Assembly (NCBI GenBank): GCA_903970185.1
Contig: CAJCIC010000053.1
Span: 1-34,708, forward strand
Direction of reading: 5' to 3'
Length of the DNA: 34,708 bases
DNA from: Gammaproteobacteria bacterium
GTDB lineage: Bacteria; Pseudomonadota; Gammaproteobacteria; Burkholderiales; Burkholderiaceae_D
The notes under the pieces are model-generated. The model did not search any database and was not told where the DNA came from. It was given only the letters and a program-made list of their open reading frames with translations. Each line of letters opens with the position of its first letter. The first letter of the stretch is position 1. The position numbers were made by a program, and so were the translations under genes. This document shows positions 15,770-25,793 of the stretch, in pieces.

Positions 15770-17185
15770 ATGATCAAACGCCTGTTCAAAAGGCTGTTCC
15801 AGCCGTCCGCGGCTAAAATCGCATCCCGAAAAAAGAAGCAGGTCGTGCCGCGTGTGGTCGAGGTTGCCGAACATCACATCGACCCGACGCTGGTTTCAAA
15901 CAATGCCGTGCGCGTCACGAAGACCCTGCAGGAGCACGGTTTTGCGGCGTTTATCGTCGGCGGCGCGGTTCGCGATCTGCTTTTGGGCGTCAAGCCCAAG
16001 GATTTCGATGTCGCCACCAGCGCCACGCCCGAAGACGTGCAAAAGCTGTTTCGCAGGGCGCGCATCATCGGCCGGCGCTTTCGCCTCGTGCATGTCATGT
16101 TTGGCAATGACACGATCGAGGTCTCGACGTTTCGCGCCGGGCAAACCGAGGACGCCGAAACCGACCAGCACGGGCGCGTCTTGCGCGATAACACCTTCGG
16201 TGACCAGAAGGCCGATGCCGAGAGGCGCGACTTCACGGTCAATTCGCTTTACTACGATCCGGCGACGCAAACCGTCGTCGACTACATGGACGGCGTAGCC
16301 GATGTCAGCGAGAAGCGCCTGCGCGTGATTGGCGATCCCGTCAAGCGCTATCGCGAAGACCCGGTGCGCATGCTGCGCGCGGTGCGCTTTGCAGCCAAGC
16401 TCGGCTTTTCCATCGACGCGGCAAGCCAGGCGCCGATCAAGGAACTGGCGCCGCTGATCAAGAACGTGCCTGCAGCGCGGCTGTTCGACGAAATGCTCAA
16501 GCTGTTGCTCTCCGGTCACGCCCTTGCGTGCCTGAAGCGGCTGCGCGAGGAAGGCCTGCACCACGGGCTGCTGCCGCTGCTTGACGTCGTCTTCGAGCAG
16601 CCGCTAGGCGAGCGTTTCGTCACGCTCGCCTTGCAATCCACCGATGAGCGCGTGCGCCTTGGCAAGCCGACCTCGCCAAGCTTTCTTTTTGCGTGCCTGT
16701 TGTGGCACGAAGTGCTCAAGCTCTGGGCCGATCAGCGCGCCCGTGGCGAGACGCCGATCCCGGCACTCGGCATTGCCATGGACCAGGTCCTCGAAACCCA
16801 GACCCAGAGCCTTGCCATCCAGCGCCGGTTTGCCGCTGACATGCGCGAGATCTGGGGCCTGCAGCCGCGCCTTGAACGACGCACCGGCAAAGCGCCCTAT
16901 CGCCTGATCGAGCATCTGCGCTTTCGCGCCGGCTACGATTTTCTGCTCTTGCGTTGCGAAGCAGGCGAATGCGACAGCGAGCTTGGGACGTGGTGGACCG
17001 AATTCATCGCTGCCAACGAAGCCGGCCGCGAAGAACTGCAGCGCGAACTGCTCACGCGTGGCGTATTGCCTCCCGCGGCCAAGAAACGCCGCCGCCGCAA
17101 GCGCGCAAGTGCTGCGCCGCGCGAAGCGCGGGGAGCCGCCGATGCACGCGAAGGCACGGATGGGGATCAGAAAGGCGAGGCGTGA
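15770..17185 (+). CDS. pcnB: Poly(A) polymerase I
   Basis: Adds 3' poly(A) tails that promote RNA decay and affect plasmid copy number in related bacteria. 471 residues. The head domain has FIVGGAVRDLLLG (G64-G65, R68-D69), DFDVATSA with metal-binding D78/D80, RRDFTVNSLYYD near 152-163 and EDPVRMLRAVRFAAKLGF near 200. The body follows, and the end is strongly basic (KKRRRRKRA) then polar, as in other PcnB proteins that bind RNA with this tail. These features favour poly(A) polymerase over the related CCA-adding enzyme. ATG 15770 has GAAAAG nearby. The stop overlaps the GTG start of folK. Confidence 0.93.
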   Translation: MIKRLFKRLFQPSAAKIASRKKKQVVPRVVEVAEHHIDPTLVSNNAVRVTKTLQEHGFAAFIVGGAVRDLLLGVKPKDFDVATSATPEDVQKLFRRARIIGRRFRLVHVMFGNDTIEVSTFRAGQTEDAETDQHGRVLRDNTFGDQKADAERRDFTVNSLYYDPATQTVVDYMDGVADVSEKRLRVIGDPVKRYREDPVRMLRAVRFAAKLGFSIDAASQAPIKELAPLIKNVPAARLFDEMLKLLLSGHALACLKRLREEGLHHGLLPLLDVVFEQPLGERFVTLALQSTDERVRLGKPTSPSFLFACLLWHEVLKLWADQRARGETPIPALGIAMDQVLETQTQSLAIQRRFAADMREIWGLQPRLERRTGKAPYRLIEHLRFRAGYDFLLLRCEAGECDSELGTWWTEFIAANEAGREELQRELLTRGVLPPAAKKRRRRKRASAAPREARGAADAREGTDGDQKGEA

Positions 17186-17670
17186 GCAAGACCGTGCGCG
17201 CCTTCGTTGGCGTTGGCGCCAATCTCGGGTTCTCGCGCGATGCCGTGCTCAATGCGCTAGCCGACCTGTCGCGGCTGCCGCAAACCGAATTCGTCGCAGC
17301 GTCCGGTCTTTACCAGAGCGAGCCGATCGAGGCGAGCGGCGCGGACTTCATCAATGCGGTGGCAGAACTCGAAACCCGTCTTGCCGCTTCCGACCTCTTG
17401 GCGCACCTCTGGTCGCTCGAGAAGGCGGCCGGGCGCGTTCGCACCGAACGCAATGCGCCACGCACGCTTGATCTCGATCTTCTGCTGTATGGTGACGAAA
17501 TGATATCGACCGAGATGCTCACCGTCCCGCATGCGCGCATGGCCGAGCGCGCCTTCGTGCTTCTACCTTTGATCGAACTCGCGCCCGATATCAGCATTCC
17601 GGGCAAGGGGCCGGCCGCAAAGCTCATGCGCAAGCTCGGCCAGCAGCGCGTTTTCCGGCTTGCGAACTGA
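17182..17670 (+). CDS. folK: 2-amino-4-hydroxy-6-hydroxymethyldihydropteridine pyrophosphokinase (HPPK)
   Basis: Transfers pyrophosphate from ATP to hydroxymethyldihydropterin in folate synthesis. 162 residues. FVGVGANLG is at the N-terminus, then LYQSEPIEASGADFINAV and the signature ERNAPRTLDLDLLLYGD with the two Mg2+-binding aspartates. HARMAERAFVLLPL follows. The start is a GTG at 17182 overlapping the pcnB stop (GTGA), with AGGCGAGG just upstream. The open frame further upstream runs inside pcnB and is rejected. Length is standard for a single-domain HPPK. Confidence 0.94.
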   Translation: MSKTVRAFVGVGANLGFSRDAVLNALADLSRLPQTEFVAASGLYQSEPIEASGADFINAVAELETRLAASDLLAHLWSLEKAAGRVRTERNAPRTLDLDLLLYGDEMISTEMLTVPHARMAERAFVLLPLIELAPDISIPGKGPAAKLMRKLGQQRVFRLAN

Positions 17671-17674
17671 GCTC

Positions 17675-18313
17675 GTGTTCGATCGCTTCAAGCACATCGT
17701 TGTTGAAGGCGCCATCGGCGCTGGCAAGACCTCGCTGGCAAAAAGGCTGGCCGCAACTGCACGCGCCGAAGTGCTGCTAGAAGATGCCGATGCCAATCCG
17801 TTTCTTGACCGCTTCTATCGCGACAGCGCCCGCTATGCCCTGCCCACCCAGCTGTTTTTCCTGTTCCAGCGTGTCACCCAGTTGCGGCAGCTGTCGCAGC
17901 AAGACCTGTTCGCGCGCCAGTTCGTGGCCGACTTCCTGCTCGACAAGGACCCGATCTTCGCCTCGCTGACGCTCACCGATGACGAATTGCAGCTCTACCG
18001 CCAGATCTACACGAGCCTCGCTCCGCAGGCACCGATCCCCGATCTCGTGATCCTGCTTGAGGCGCATCCTGACACCCTGATCGAGCGCATCGCACGCCGC
18101 GGCCGGCCGATTGAAGCGGCCATCTCCGAGTCCTATCTGGTCGAGCTGACCCAGGCCTACACGCGCTTCTTTTACCAGTACAATGCCGCTCCGCTGCTCA
18201 CTGTCAACACCGAGCATCTGAATCTCGTCGACGACGATGCCGATTACCAGTTGTTGCTTGAACGCATCGAGAAAATGCGTGGTCGCCGGGAATATTTCAA
18301 CCGTCTCGACTAG
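17675..18313 (+). CDS. Deoxynucleoside kinase family protein
   Basis: P-loop kinase of the deoxyadenosine/deoxyguanosine kinase type, giving deoxynucleoside monophosphates in salvage. From GTG 17675 it has 212 residues: [13 protein letters not shown] with Walker A at 12-19, then [51 protein letters not shown] (ERIxxRGR lid arginines) and the C-terminal REYFNRLD. All are family patterns. A TTG at 17660 would give 217 residues and overlap folK by 11 bases; GTG 17675 puts the P-loop where relatives have it. Neither start has a good binding site. Substrate preference is not readable. It sits between folK and panB. Confidence 0.85.
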   Translation: MFDRFKHIVVEGAIGAGKTSLAKRLAATARAEVLLEDADANPFLDRFYRDSARYALPTQLFFLFQRVTQLRQLSQQDLFARQFVADFLLDKDPIFASLTLTDDELQLYRQIYTSLAPQAPIPDLVILLEAHPDTLIERIARRGRPIEAAISESYLVELTQAYTRFFYQYNAAPLLTVNTEHLNLVDDDADYQLLLERIEKMRGRREYFNRLD

Positions 18314-18354
18314 GCGTGTCATTTGAGCCTGCATGCCGCGGGCCGAGGTTGATC

Positions 18355-20030
<1,676 letters not shown>

Positions 20031-20038
20031 AGACGCGG

Positions 20039-21298
20039 CTAGGCGCGCATGATTTTCAGGCGATTGGCCGTGGGCGCTTCGGGAAAGACCTTCGAGAGAC
20101 GATCGTCGGGGAGCAAAAGGCCGCGCTCGGCGACTTCGCCAAGCACTGTGCGGAAGTCGGTCGTCACCGCCACATCGCGGCCTTCGTAGAGATGGTTGTC
20201 TTCAAGGCCTGGCCACTGGCCGTACACGCGTCCACCTGCGACTGGCCCGCCCATCACCCACATGACGTTGCCATGGCCGTGATCGGTGCCGCCGTTGCCG
20301 TTTTGGCGCACGGTTCGACCAAACTCCGAGACCACAACCACAGTCGTATCGTTAAGTGTTGCGCCGAGGCCCTGGCACAGCGCCATGAGGCCTTCCCCGA
20401 GCTGTGACAGCCGCGTGGCCAGCTGTCCCTTGGCATTGCCCTGATTGGCATGCGTATCCCAGCCGCCCACGGCCATGAAGCCCAGCTGCACGCGGGCATC
20501 GTTGCGCATCAAGGTGGCAAGGCGCGCGGCATCCCCCGGAAAGCCGTTGGGCAGCGGCGCGCCGTTGTCCGCTGACGGATCCTTGCTGGCGCTGGTGTCA
20601 AGCGAGGCCATGATTTCACGATGCGAGGACTGCGCATCCTGATAGGCGCGCGACAACTTGTCATCGCCTTGATACATCTGCGCGAAGGCGCCGCCAATGG
20701 CCGGCCGGTCAAGCACGGTGGCGCGTCCGGCCGCAGCGCCATTGGGCAGGTTCGACACGCTAATCGGTCCGGCATAGATGCGCGGCAAGGTCGGGCCGAT
20801 GGCGACCGCGCGCATCGGTGAAGGCGCCTCGCCCGGGGCCACGGGCGTGACACCCAAAAGCCGGTTCATCCAGCCGTCCGGGGTGCCTTTGCGTCCGGGC
20901 GTGCCCGACTCCATGTAATCCTGGGCGTCAAAGTGCGAGCGCGTTGCATCAGGCGAGCCCGCTGCTGCGACAAAGGCAAGGCGCTGCGACTGCCAAAGCG
21001 GCATCATCATCGACAGCGCCGGGTTGAGTCCGAAGCGGCCATCCAGATCGATCGCACCGCCATCCTGGCCAGGCCTGGCAATGGCGATCGTCGAGCGCGC
21101 CGTGTAGTAGTTGCGATCCGAATACGGCACGACGATGCTCAGGCCATCGACGGCGCCGCGCATGAACACCACCACCAGCCGGCGCGGCGGGCTGTTCACG
21201 GGCGCATCGGAGACTGCAGCAAAGGCGCTTTTCGACAGCGGCAGCAAAAGACTGCCCGCGCTTAGCGCCATGAGTCCGGCAAATTGACGTCGTTGCAT
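20039..21298 (-). CDS. Exported DUF1501 protein
   Basis: A 419-residue protein with a twin-arginine-like signal (RRQFAGLMALSAGSLLLPL, cleavage likely after A-F-A near 27). The DUF1501 domain resembles the alkaline phosphatase/sulfatase fold: VVVFMRGAVDGLSIVVPY near 41-58, SHFDAQDYME near 122-131, GGWDTHANQG near 275 and VVVSEFGRTVRQNGNGGTDHGHG near 320-342, with D/H residues suited to metal binding. Function is not established. ATG 21298 has a GGAG about ten bases upstream. The gene follows the DUF1800 gene by 12 bases; the two families are nearly always paired, suggesting one exported system. Confidence 0.88.
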   Translation of the reverse strand: MQRRQFAGLMALSAGSLLLPLSKSAFAAVSDAPVNSPPRRLVVVFMRGAVDGLSIVVPYSDRNYYTARSTIAIARPGQDGGAIDLDGRFGLNPALSMMMPLWQSQRLAFVAAAGSPDATRSHFDAQDYMESGTPGRKGTPDGWMNRLLGVTPVAPGEAPSPMRAVAIGPTLPRIYAGPISVSNLPNGAAAGRATVLDRPAIGGAFAQMYQGDDKLSRAYQDAQSSHREIMASLDTSASKDPSADNGAPLPNGFPGDAARLATLMRNDARVQLGFMAVGGWDTHANQGNAKGQLATRLSQLGEGLMALCQGLGATLNDTTVVVVSEFGRTVRQNGNGGTDHGHGNVMWVMGGPVAGGRVYGQWPGLEDNHLYEGRDVAVTTDFRTVLGEVAERGLLLPDDRLSKVFPEAPTANRLKIMRA

Positions 21299-21310
21299 GA
21301 TTCTTTTCTC

Positions 21311-22873
21311 CTAGCGCCCCATGAAATCCGGGCTGCCCAGCACAAGTGCAGCGCGAAGCTGCGGGTTGCTCGACTCGACGGTTGCCCGCGTCTTGTCGCT
21401 GATGATCGGTCCGAGCGTGACGAGCAGCTGATCGGCGTCAATTGGCGCCCCGTTGCGACGCATGACAGGGCCGCCGCCCTGAACGTTCTCGGGGGGCACA
21501 TCGACGGGCAGTCGGCCGGCGGCAACGACGGTGGCGAAGTCAATGCGCCGGGTCATTGCGTCCGGATTGAGCCACGCCGTCTCGGTGTTCTTGTAGCCAT
21601 CTGGCGTCTGGCAACCGTAAAGCGGCTCACCCAGCTGATTGAGCACGCCCAGAAGCGGCCGCGGATTGACGACTTCAACACCACTCGCGCGAAGCGTCGA
21701 GACGACGTATTCGAAGGGCGTCTTGAACTTCGGCTTGCTCAAGCCATCGACCTGGAACTCGCGGCTCTTGAGCATCACGTACATCACCGCGCGCAGGTCG
21801 CCGCGCGTCGCCAGGTAGCGCTCGGTCATGCGCTTGACCAATGCGTCAGGCGGATCGTCCGAGACGAAATACTGGGCGAGTTCATAGCTGATATGGCGTG
21901 CGGTGATCGGGCTTGCAGCCAGCACGTCCAAGGCCCAGTCGCCCTCGGCCTGCCCGCGCGGCGCAACGTGATAGCCAAGCCAGGTCTTCTCGCCCCAGTC
22001 GTGGCGCTTGTCGTCGAAGCGGAAAACCGCATCGCTTTGGTTATCTCGCGGATCGAAAGTCCAGCCCGTGAGCATGCGTGCCAGTTCGGTGACATCCTTT
22101 TGCGAATAGCCGCCATCCACGCCAAGCGTGTGCAACTCCATCAACTCGCGCGCATAGTTCTCGTTGAGCCCGGAGGCCTTGGCAAGCGCACCGCCGCCTG
22201 CGCCCTGATAACCCGCCACCGTCGACAGCCAGTTATCGAGGTAAAAGAGCATCGCCGGGTGGTGCGCGGTGGCACCAAGCAGGTCGCGAAAGTGCCCAAG
22301 CACATAGGGCCTGATGGCATCGCGCTCGTAGTTGGCAACGAGCACCCGGTCGAGTCCCTTGCCCGAAAAAACGTTGAAATGGTTGTACCAGAAGTCGACC
22401 AGCACCTCTTCGAGCTGGCGCGGGCTGTCGACCGCGCTTGCAAGGCGCGCTTCGGCAGATTGCTCGACCAGCTCACGGATCATCTCCTTGCGCTTTTCCT
22501 TGCCCTCTTCGCCATCGCGCTTGGCAAGCCGCTGGCCGGCCCTGAATTCACCCACGAGCTGGCCCGCCGTCTGGTTCGCATCCGACAAGGACGCGAGGCG
22601 CTGCACCAGTTCATTGGGCAGCGCAATTTTCTCCGGATAGAGTTGCTGGTCGATGTAACGGTTGACGCCTTCGCGCTCGACACGCTCGAGATCGCCAGGC
22701 CTTGGCCCGAATGCAATGCGATTGAGCAGGTGCGCCGCCTCCTCGGGCGTGGCGCTGCCACCCAAGGGCGGCGGCTCGGCCAGCGCTGCCGAGACAAAAA
22801 GCGCGAGGACCCAGGCGGCTGCGCCGTTGCGCGCGCGACGTGGCCGTGGCCGGATGTTCAACGAAGCGTTCAT
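21311..22873 (-). CDS. Exported DUF1800 protein
   Basis: A 520-residue protein from ATG 22873, with an Arg-rich start and hydrophobic signal (AAAWVLALFVSAALAEP, cleavage near 32). DUF1800 features: EEAAHLLNRIAFGPRPGDLE near 44-63, YIDQQLYPE, FWYNHFNVFSGKGLD, the NENYARELMELHTLGVDGGY stretch and MLTGWTF. The frame stays open to 23101, but the extra N-terminal 76 residues overlap glnE and lack family features, so the signal-peptide Met is taken as the start. Function unknown. It leads a two-gene unit with DUF1501 and starts 76 bases after the end of glnE. Confidence 0.88.
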   Translation of the reverse strand: MNASLNIRPRPRRARNGAAAWVLALFVSAALAEPPPLGGSATPEEAAHLLNRIAFGPRPGDLERVEREGVNRYIDQQLYPEKIALPNELVQRLASLSDANQTAGQLVGEFRAGQRLAKRDGEEGKEKRKEMIRELVEQSAEARLASAVDSPRQLEEVLVDFWYNHFNVFSGKGLDRVLVANYERDAIRPYVLGHFRDLLGATAHHPAMLFYLDNWLSTVAGYQGAGGGALAKASGLNENYARELMELHTLGVDGGYSQKDVTELARMLTGWTFDPRDNQSDAVFRFDDKRHDWGEKTWLGYHVAPRGQAEGDWALDVLAASPITARHISYELAQYFVSDDPPDALVKRMTERYLATRGDLRAVMYVMLKSREFQVDGLSKPKFKTPFEYVVSTLRASGVEVVNPRPLLGVLNQLGEPLYGCQTPDGYKNTETAWLNPDAMTRRIDFATVVAAGRLPVDVPPENVQGGGPVMRRNGAPIDADQLLVTLGPIISDKTRATVESSNPQLRAALVLGSPDFMGR

Positions 22874-22949
22874 CTGCAAGATCCCCAAGTGACGCTGCGA
22901 TGATGCGCGGGTTTCGGGTAACAAACTGTAAACGAGTGTTTCCCAGCGG

Positions 22950-25709
22950 CTATTCCAGCACAAGTCGATACAAATCCGAAACGCTTCGCCGCTCGGCGGC
23001 AAATTCGGTCGTGGGCACACGCGCAAAGCGCGCTTCGGCAAGGCGCAAGCGGTGCTGGGCGCGACGGTAGTCGCGATAGGCGGTGGCCACTGCAGCCGCA
23101 AGTGCGTCGGGAATCAATCCGAAGCGCGCGGCGCGCGAGAGGAGTTCGATGTTGCCAACGTTGTCAGCGAGTGGCGCATGCTCACGGGCAAAGCCGAGCA
23201 CCAGGAACTGGACGACGAACTCGATATCGACCATGCCGCCTGGGTCATGCTTCAGATCGAACTCGGTGGAAAGGTTCGGGTGGCCCTCGTGCATGCGTTT
23301 GCGCATCGCGGAAATTTCGGCACGCAGCGACGAAAGATCACGCGAACGGCAGAGGATTTCGCGCCGCGTGACCTCAAAAGCGGCTCCGAGGCTGGCGTCG
23401 CCGGCGCAAAACCGCGCGCGCGTCAGGGCCTGGTGCTCCCAGACCCAGGCCGCATCGCGCTGGTATTTGACGAACGCCTCGAACGAAGCGACGTTTAATC
23501 CTGCCACCCCGTCCGGGCGCAGGCGGACATCGATATCGAAGAGCCCGCCTGCAGCCGTGCGCGCCGTCAGCCACGAGACGAGGCGCTGAGCCAGGCGGCC
23601 GTAGCGCACCAGCGACTCGCTCGAGGCCGAAACGCCGGTCAGAAAAACCAGGTCGAGATCGGACGCATAGCCAAGTTCCTTGCCGCCCAGCTTGCCGTAG
23701 GCGATGACGGCGAAATTCGGTCGCTCCAGGGCATTTGGCGCGAGCAGCTGCCAAACGCAATCGAGCGTGCGCGCAATGATCAAATCACAAAGCGCCGAGA
23801 GATGGTCGGCGAGCGACTCGACGGTGACGCGAGCGGCGAGATCCTCGACGAGCAAGGCGAAGCTCCTGGCATGAAACGACTCGCGCAGCACGTCCATCTG
23901 GCGCTCGACGTCGCCGCGCGCGTTGAGCAGCGCGCGGTCCAGCGCGGCTGCAACCGCGACAAGCGGCTCGAGCTCCTCGCCGCCTTGCAGCAATTCATCG
24001 AGCAGGATCGGGTGCTGGGTCAAGAAACGCGCCGCCCAGGGGCTCGCTGCCAGCACATCGGCGACCCGTGCAAGCGCTTCGGGATACTCGTAGAGCAGCG
24101 CAAGGTAGGACGCGCGCCCGGCGATGGCCTCGATCAATTCAAAAAACCGCGCGAGCAGTTGCGTCGCGTCGCATCCTTCGCGCGCGCGCGCGACGGCAAG
24201 CGACAGCGCGGCCGGCACCAGTCTTTCGAGCCGCTCCTTGGCCGCCACGTTCAGGCTGGTGATGCGCGGGCTGTGCCAAAGCGCATGCAGGCGTGCGAAG
24301 GCGCTCTCGACGTCGGCGAATCCTGCCTGCTTCAGTGCGGCCATGGCCTGATCGCGGCTTTGCTCCTGGAACGTCATTGCCGCCCAGAGATTGGGCAGTG
24401 CCGGCAAAGGCTCGCGCACCTGGGTCCGAAACAGCGCATCGAACTGGCCGGCCACGAAGGCCTGCTCGCGCTCGAGCCGCTCAAGCAAGGCGCGCGCATC
24501 GGCGGGCGCATCGGCAAGCGCCTGGCACATCCTGACCAATACCGCGAGTTCGGCAGGATCAGCAGGTACGACGTGGGTTTGCAGGTCATCGCGGTACTGC
24601 AGGCGGTGTTCGATCTCGCGCAAGAAGCAGTAGGTGCGCTTGAGCTGGCGCACGATCGATGCGCGCAAGAGGCCGCGACTGGCCAGAAGATCAAGCACGT
24701 CAAGGGTCGCGCGGGCACGCAGTTCGGCGTCGCGCCCGCCACGGATGAGCTGGAAGCTCTGGGCGATGAATTCAATCTCGCGGATGCCGCCACGGCCGAG
24801 TTTGACGTTGGCCGCGCGCCCCGGATACTGCGCGCTGCGCCTTTCCGCCTCGGCCCGGATCTGTGCGTGCAATTCGCGCAGCGCCGAAATCGCCGAGAAG
24901 TCGAGGTAGCGGCGAAACACGAACGGACGCACCAGGCTGTCAAGCGCCTCGCTGGCGCGGGCGTCGTGCCGGAACACGGGGCACGCGATGACCCGTGCCT
25001 TGATCCAGGCGAAGCGCTCCCAGCTGCGGCCCTGGACCATCAGGTACTCCTCGAGCATGGCAAGGCTCGCCACCAGCGGACCGGCATCGCCGTTGGGCCG
25101 AAGGCGCATGTCGACACGAAACACGAAACCGTCCTCGGTGACATCGGCCAGCACGTTGATCAGGCGTTTGGCCACGCGCGTGAAAAACTCGTCGTTGGAC
25201 AAGCCGCGCTGTTCGCCCGAGGCATCGGTCTCCCCGGCTTCGCCAAACAGGAAAATCAGATCGACGTCCGAGGAGACGTTCAATTCGCCCGCGCCAAGCT
25301 TGCCCATGGCAACCACGATGAGATCCTGCGGGCTGCCGCTGGCCTGGCCAAGCGGTACACCGTGTCGCCTGGCCAGCTGGGTTTGCAGCCAGGACAGCGC
25401 CTCGGCGATGCAGCGATCGGCAAGCAGCGACATGCTCGCCATGACCGCGGCAAGATCGACCTGCCCGCTAAGATCGGCCTCGATCAGGGCGCAAAGCGTG
25501 CGATTGCGCAGTTGCCGCAAGCCGCGCTTGAGGTGCGCCTCGTCCTGCCAGCCCTCGCCGCGCAGGGCGTCAAGCGCAAGCGTCAGGTCGGCCCCTGTAG
25601 CCGCCTTGCCGCCCGCGGCAAGCTCGGCTTGCCACTGCGGATGGGCCTTGAGCTGCCGTCTGACAAATCCGGACAGCGCGGCTGCGATCGGCGCGTCACC
25701 GGCGGTCAC
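22950..25709 (-). CDS. glnE: Bifunctional glutamine synthetase adenylyltransferase/deadenylase
   Basis: Adenylylates glutamine synthetase in nitrogen excess and removes AMP when nitrogen is short, in response to PII. 919 residues, near the usual ~950. It has two nucleotidyltransferase domains, each with a G-x-LG-x-x-EL ... SD-x-DL pattern: MGKLGAGELNVSSDVDLI (~135-152, deadenylylase half) and YGKLGGKELGYASDLDLVFL (~670-690, adenylylase half). DMRLRPNGDAGPL and DVRLRPDGVAGL mark the third acidic residue of each. The start is a GTG at 25709 without a strong binding site. It is divergent from yhdP across 84 bases. Confidence 0.95.
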   Translation of the reverse strand: MTAGDAPIAAALSGFVRRQLKAHPQWQAELAAGGKAATGADLTLALDALRGEGWQDEAHLKRGLRQLRNRTLCALIEADLSGQVDLAAVMASMSLLADRCIAEALSWLQTQLARRHGVPLGQASGSPQDLIVVAMGKLGAGELNVSSDVDLIFLFGEAGETDASGEQRGLSNDEFFTRVAKRLINVLADVTEDGFVFRVDMRLRPNGDAGPLVASLAMLEEYLMVQGRSWERFAWIKARVIACPVFRHDARASEALDSLVRPFVFRRYLDFSAISALRELHAQIRAEAERRSAQYPGRAANVKLGRGGIREIEFIAQSFQLIRGGRDAELRARATLDVLDLLASRGLLRASIVRQLKRTYCFLREIEHRLQYRDDLQTHVVPADPAELAVLVRMCQALADAPADARALLERLEREQAFVAGQFDALFRTQVREPLPALPNLWAAMTFQEQSRDQAMAALKQAGFADVESAFARLHALWHSPRITSLNVAAKERLERLVPAALSLAVARAREGCDATQLLARFFELIEAIAGRASYLALLYEYPEALARVADVLAASPWAARFLTQHPILLDELLQGGEELEPLVAVAAALDRALLNARGDVERQMDVLRESFHARSFALLVEDLAARVTVESLADHLSALCDLIIARTLDCVWQLLAPNALERPNFAVIAYGKLGGKELGYASDLDLVFLTGVSASSESLVRYGRLAQRLVSWLTARTAAGGLFDIDVRLRPDGVAGLNVASFEAFVKYQRDAAWVWEHQALTRARFCAGDASLGAAFEVTRREILCRSRDLSSLRAEISAMRKRMHEGHPNLSTEFDLKHDPGGMVDIEFVVQFLVLGFAREHAPLADNVGNIELLSRAARFGLIPDALAAAVATAYRDYRRAQHRLRLAEARFARVPTTEFAAERRSVSDLYRLVLE

Positions 25710-25767
25710 GGCAGGCGCCGCTTTACGCCGTCTTTGCGGCGAGCGCTAGCGCGTAGGTGGCGCGGGT

Positions 25768-25773
25768 TAAAAT
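25768..25773 (+). promoter_or_regulatory. Candidate -10 element of yhdP
   Basis: TAAAAT within GGGTTAAAATGG, 20 bases before the yhdP ATG, in the 84-base gap to divergent glnE. No good -35 hexamer is seen. The resulting leader would be only about 14 bases. Confidence 0.35.
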
Positions 25774-25793
25774 GGCCTGCACAAGATGACTGT

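Noticed and set aside
22874..23101. 76-codon N-terminal extension of the DUF1800 gene
   Set aside because: It overlaps the conserved end of glnE and precedes a clear signal peptide beginning at 22873.
24178..24194. Run of alternating GC (cgcgcgcgcgcg) as a possible Z-DNA or repeat element
   Set aside because: It is short, lies within glnE coding for Ala-Arg-Ala-Arg in frame, and is expected by composition.
23802..25793. A 664-codon open extension of the yhdP frame running antisense through glnE
   Set aside because: glnE on the other strand has full family motifs in both halves. The extension shows no family features, and long antisense frames are common in GC-rich genes. YhdP similarity begins at the ATG at 25794 with its membrane helix.
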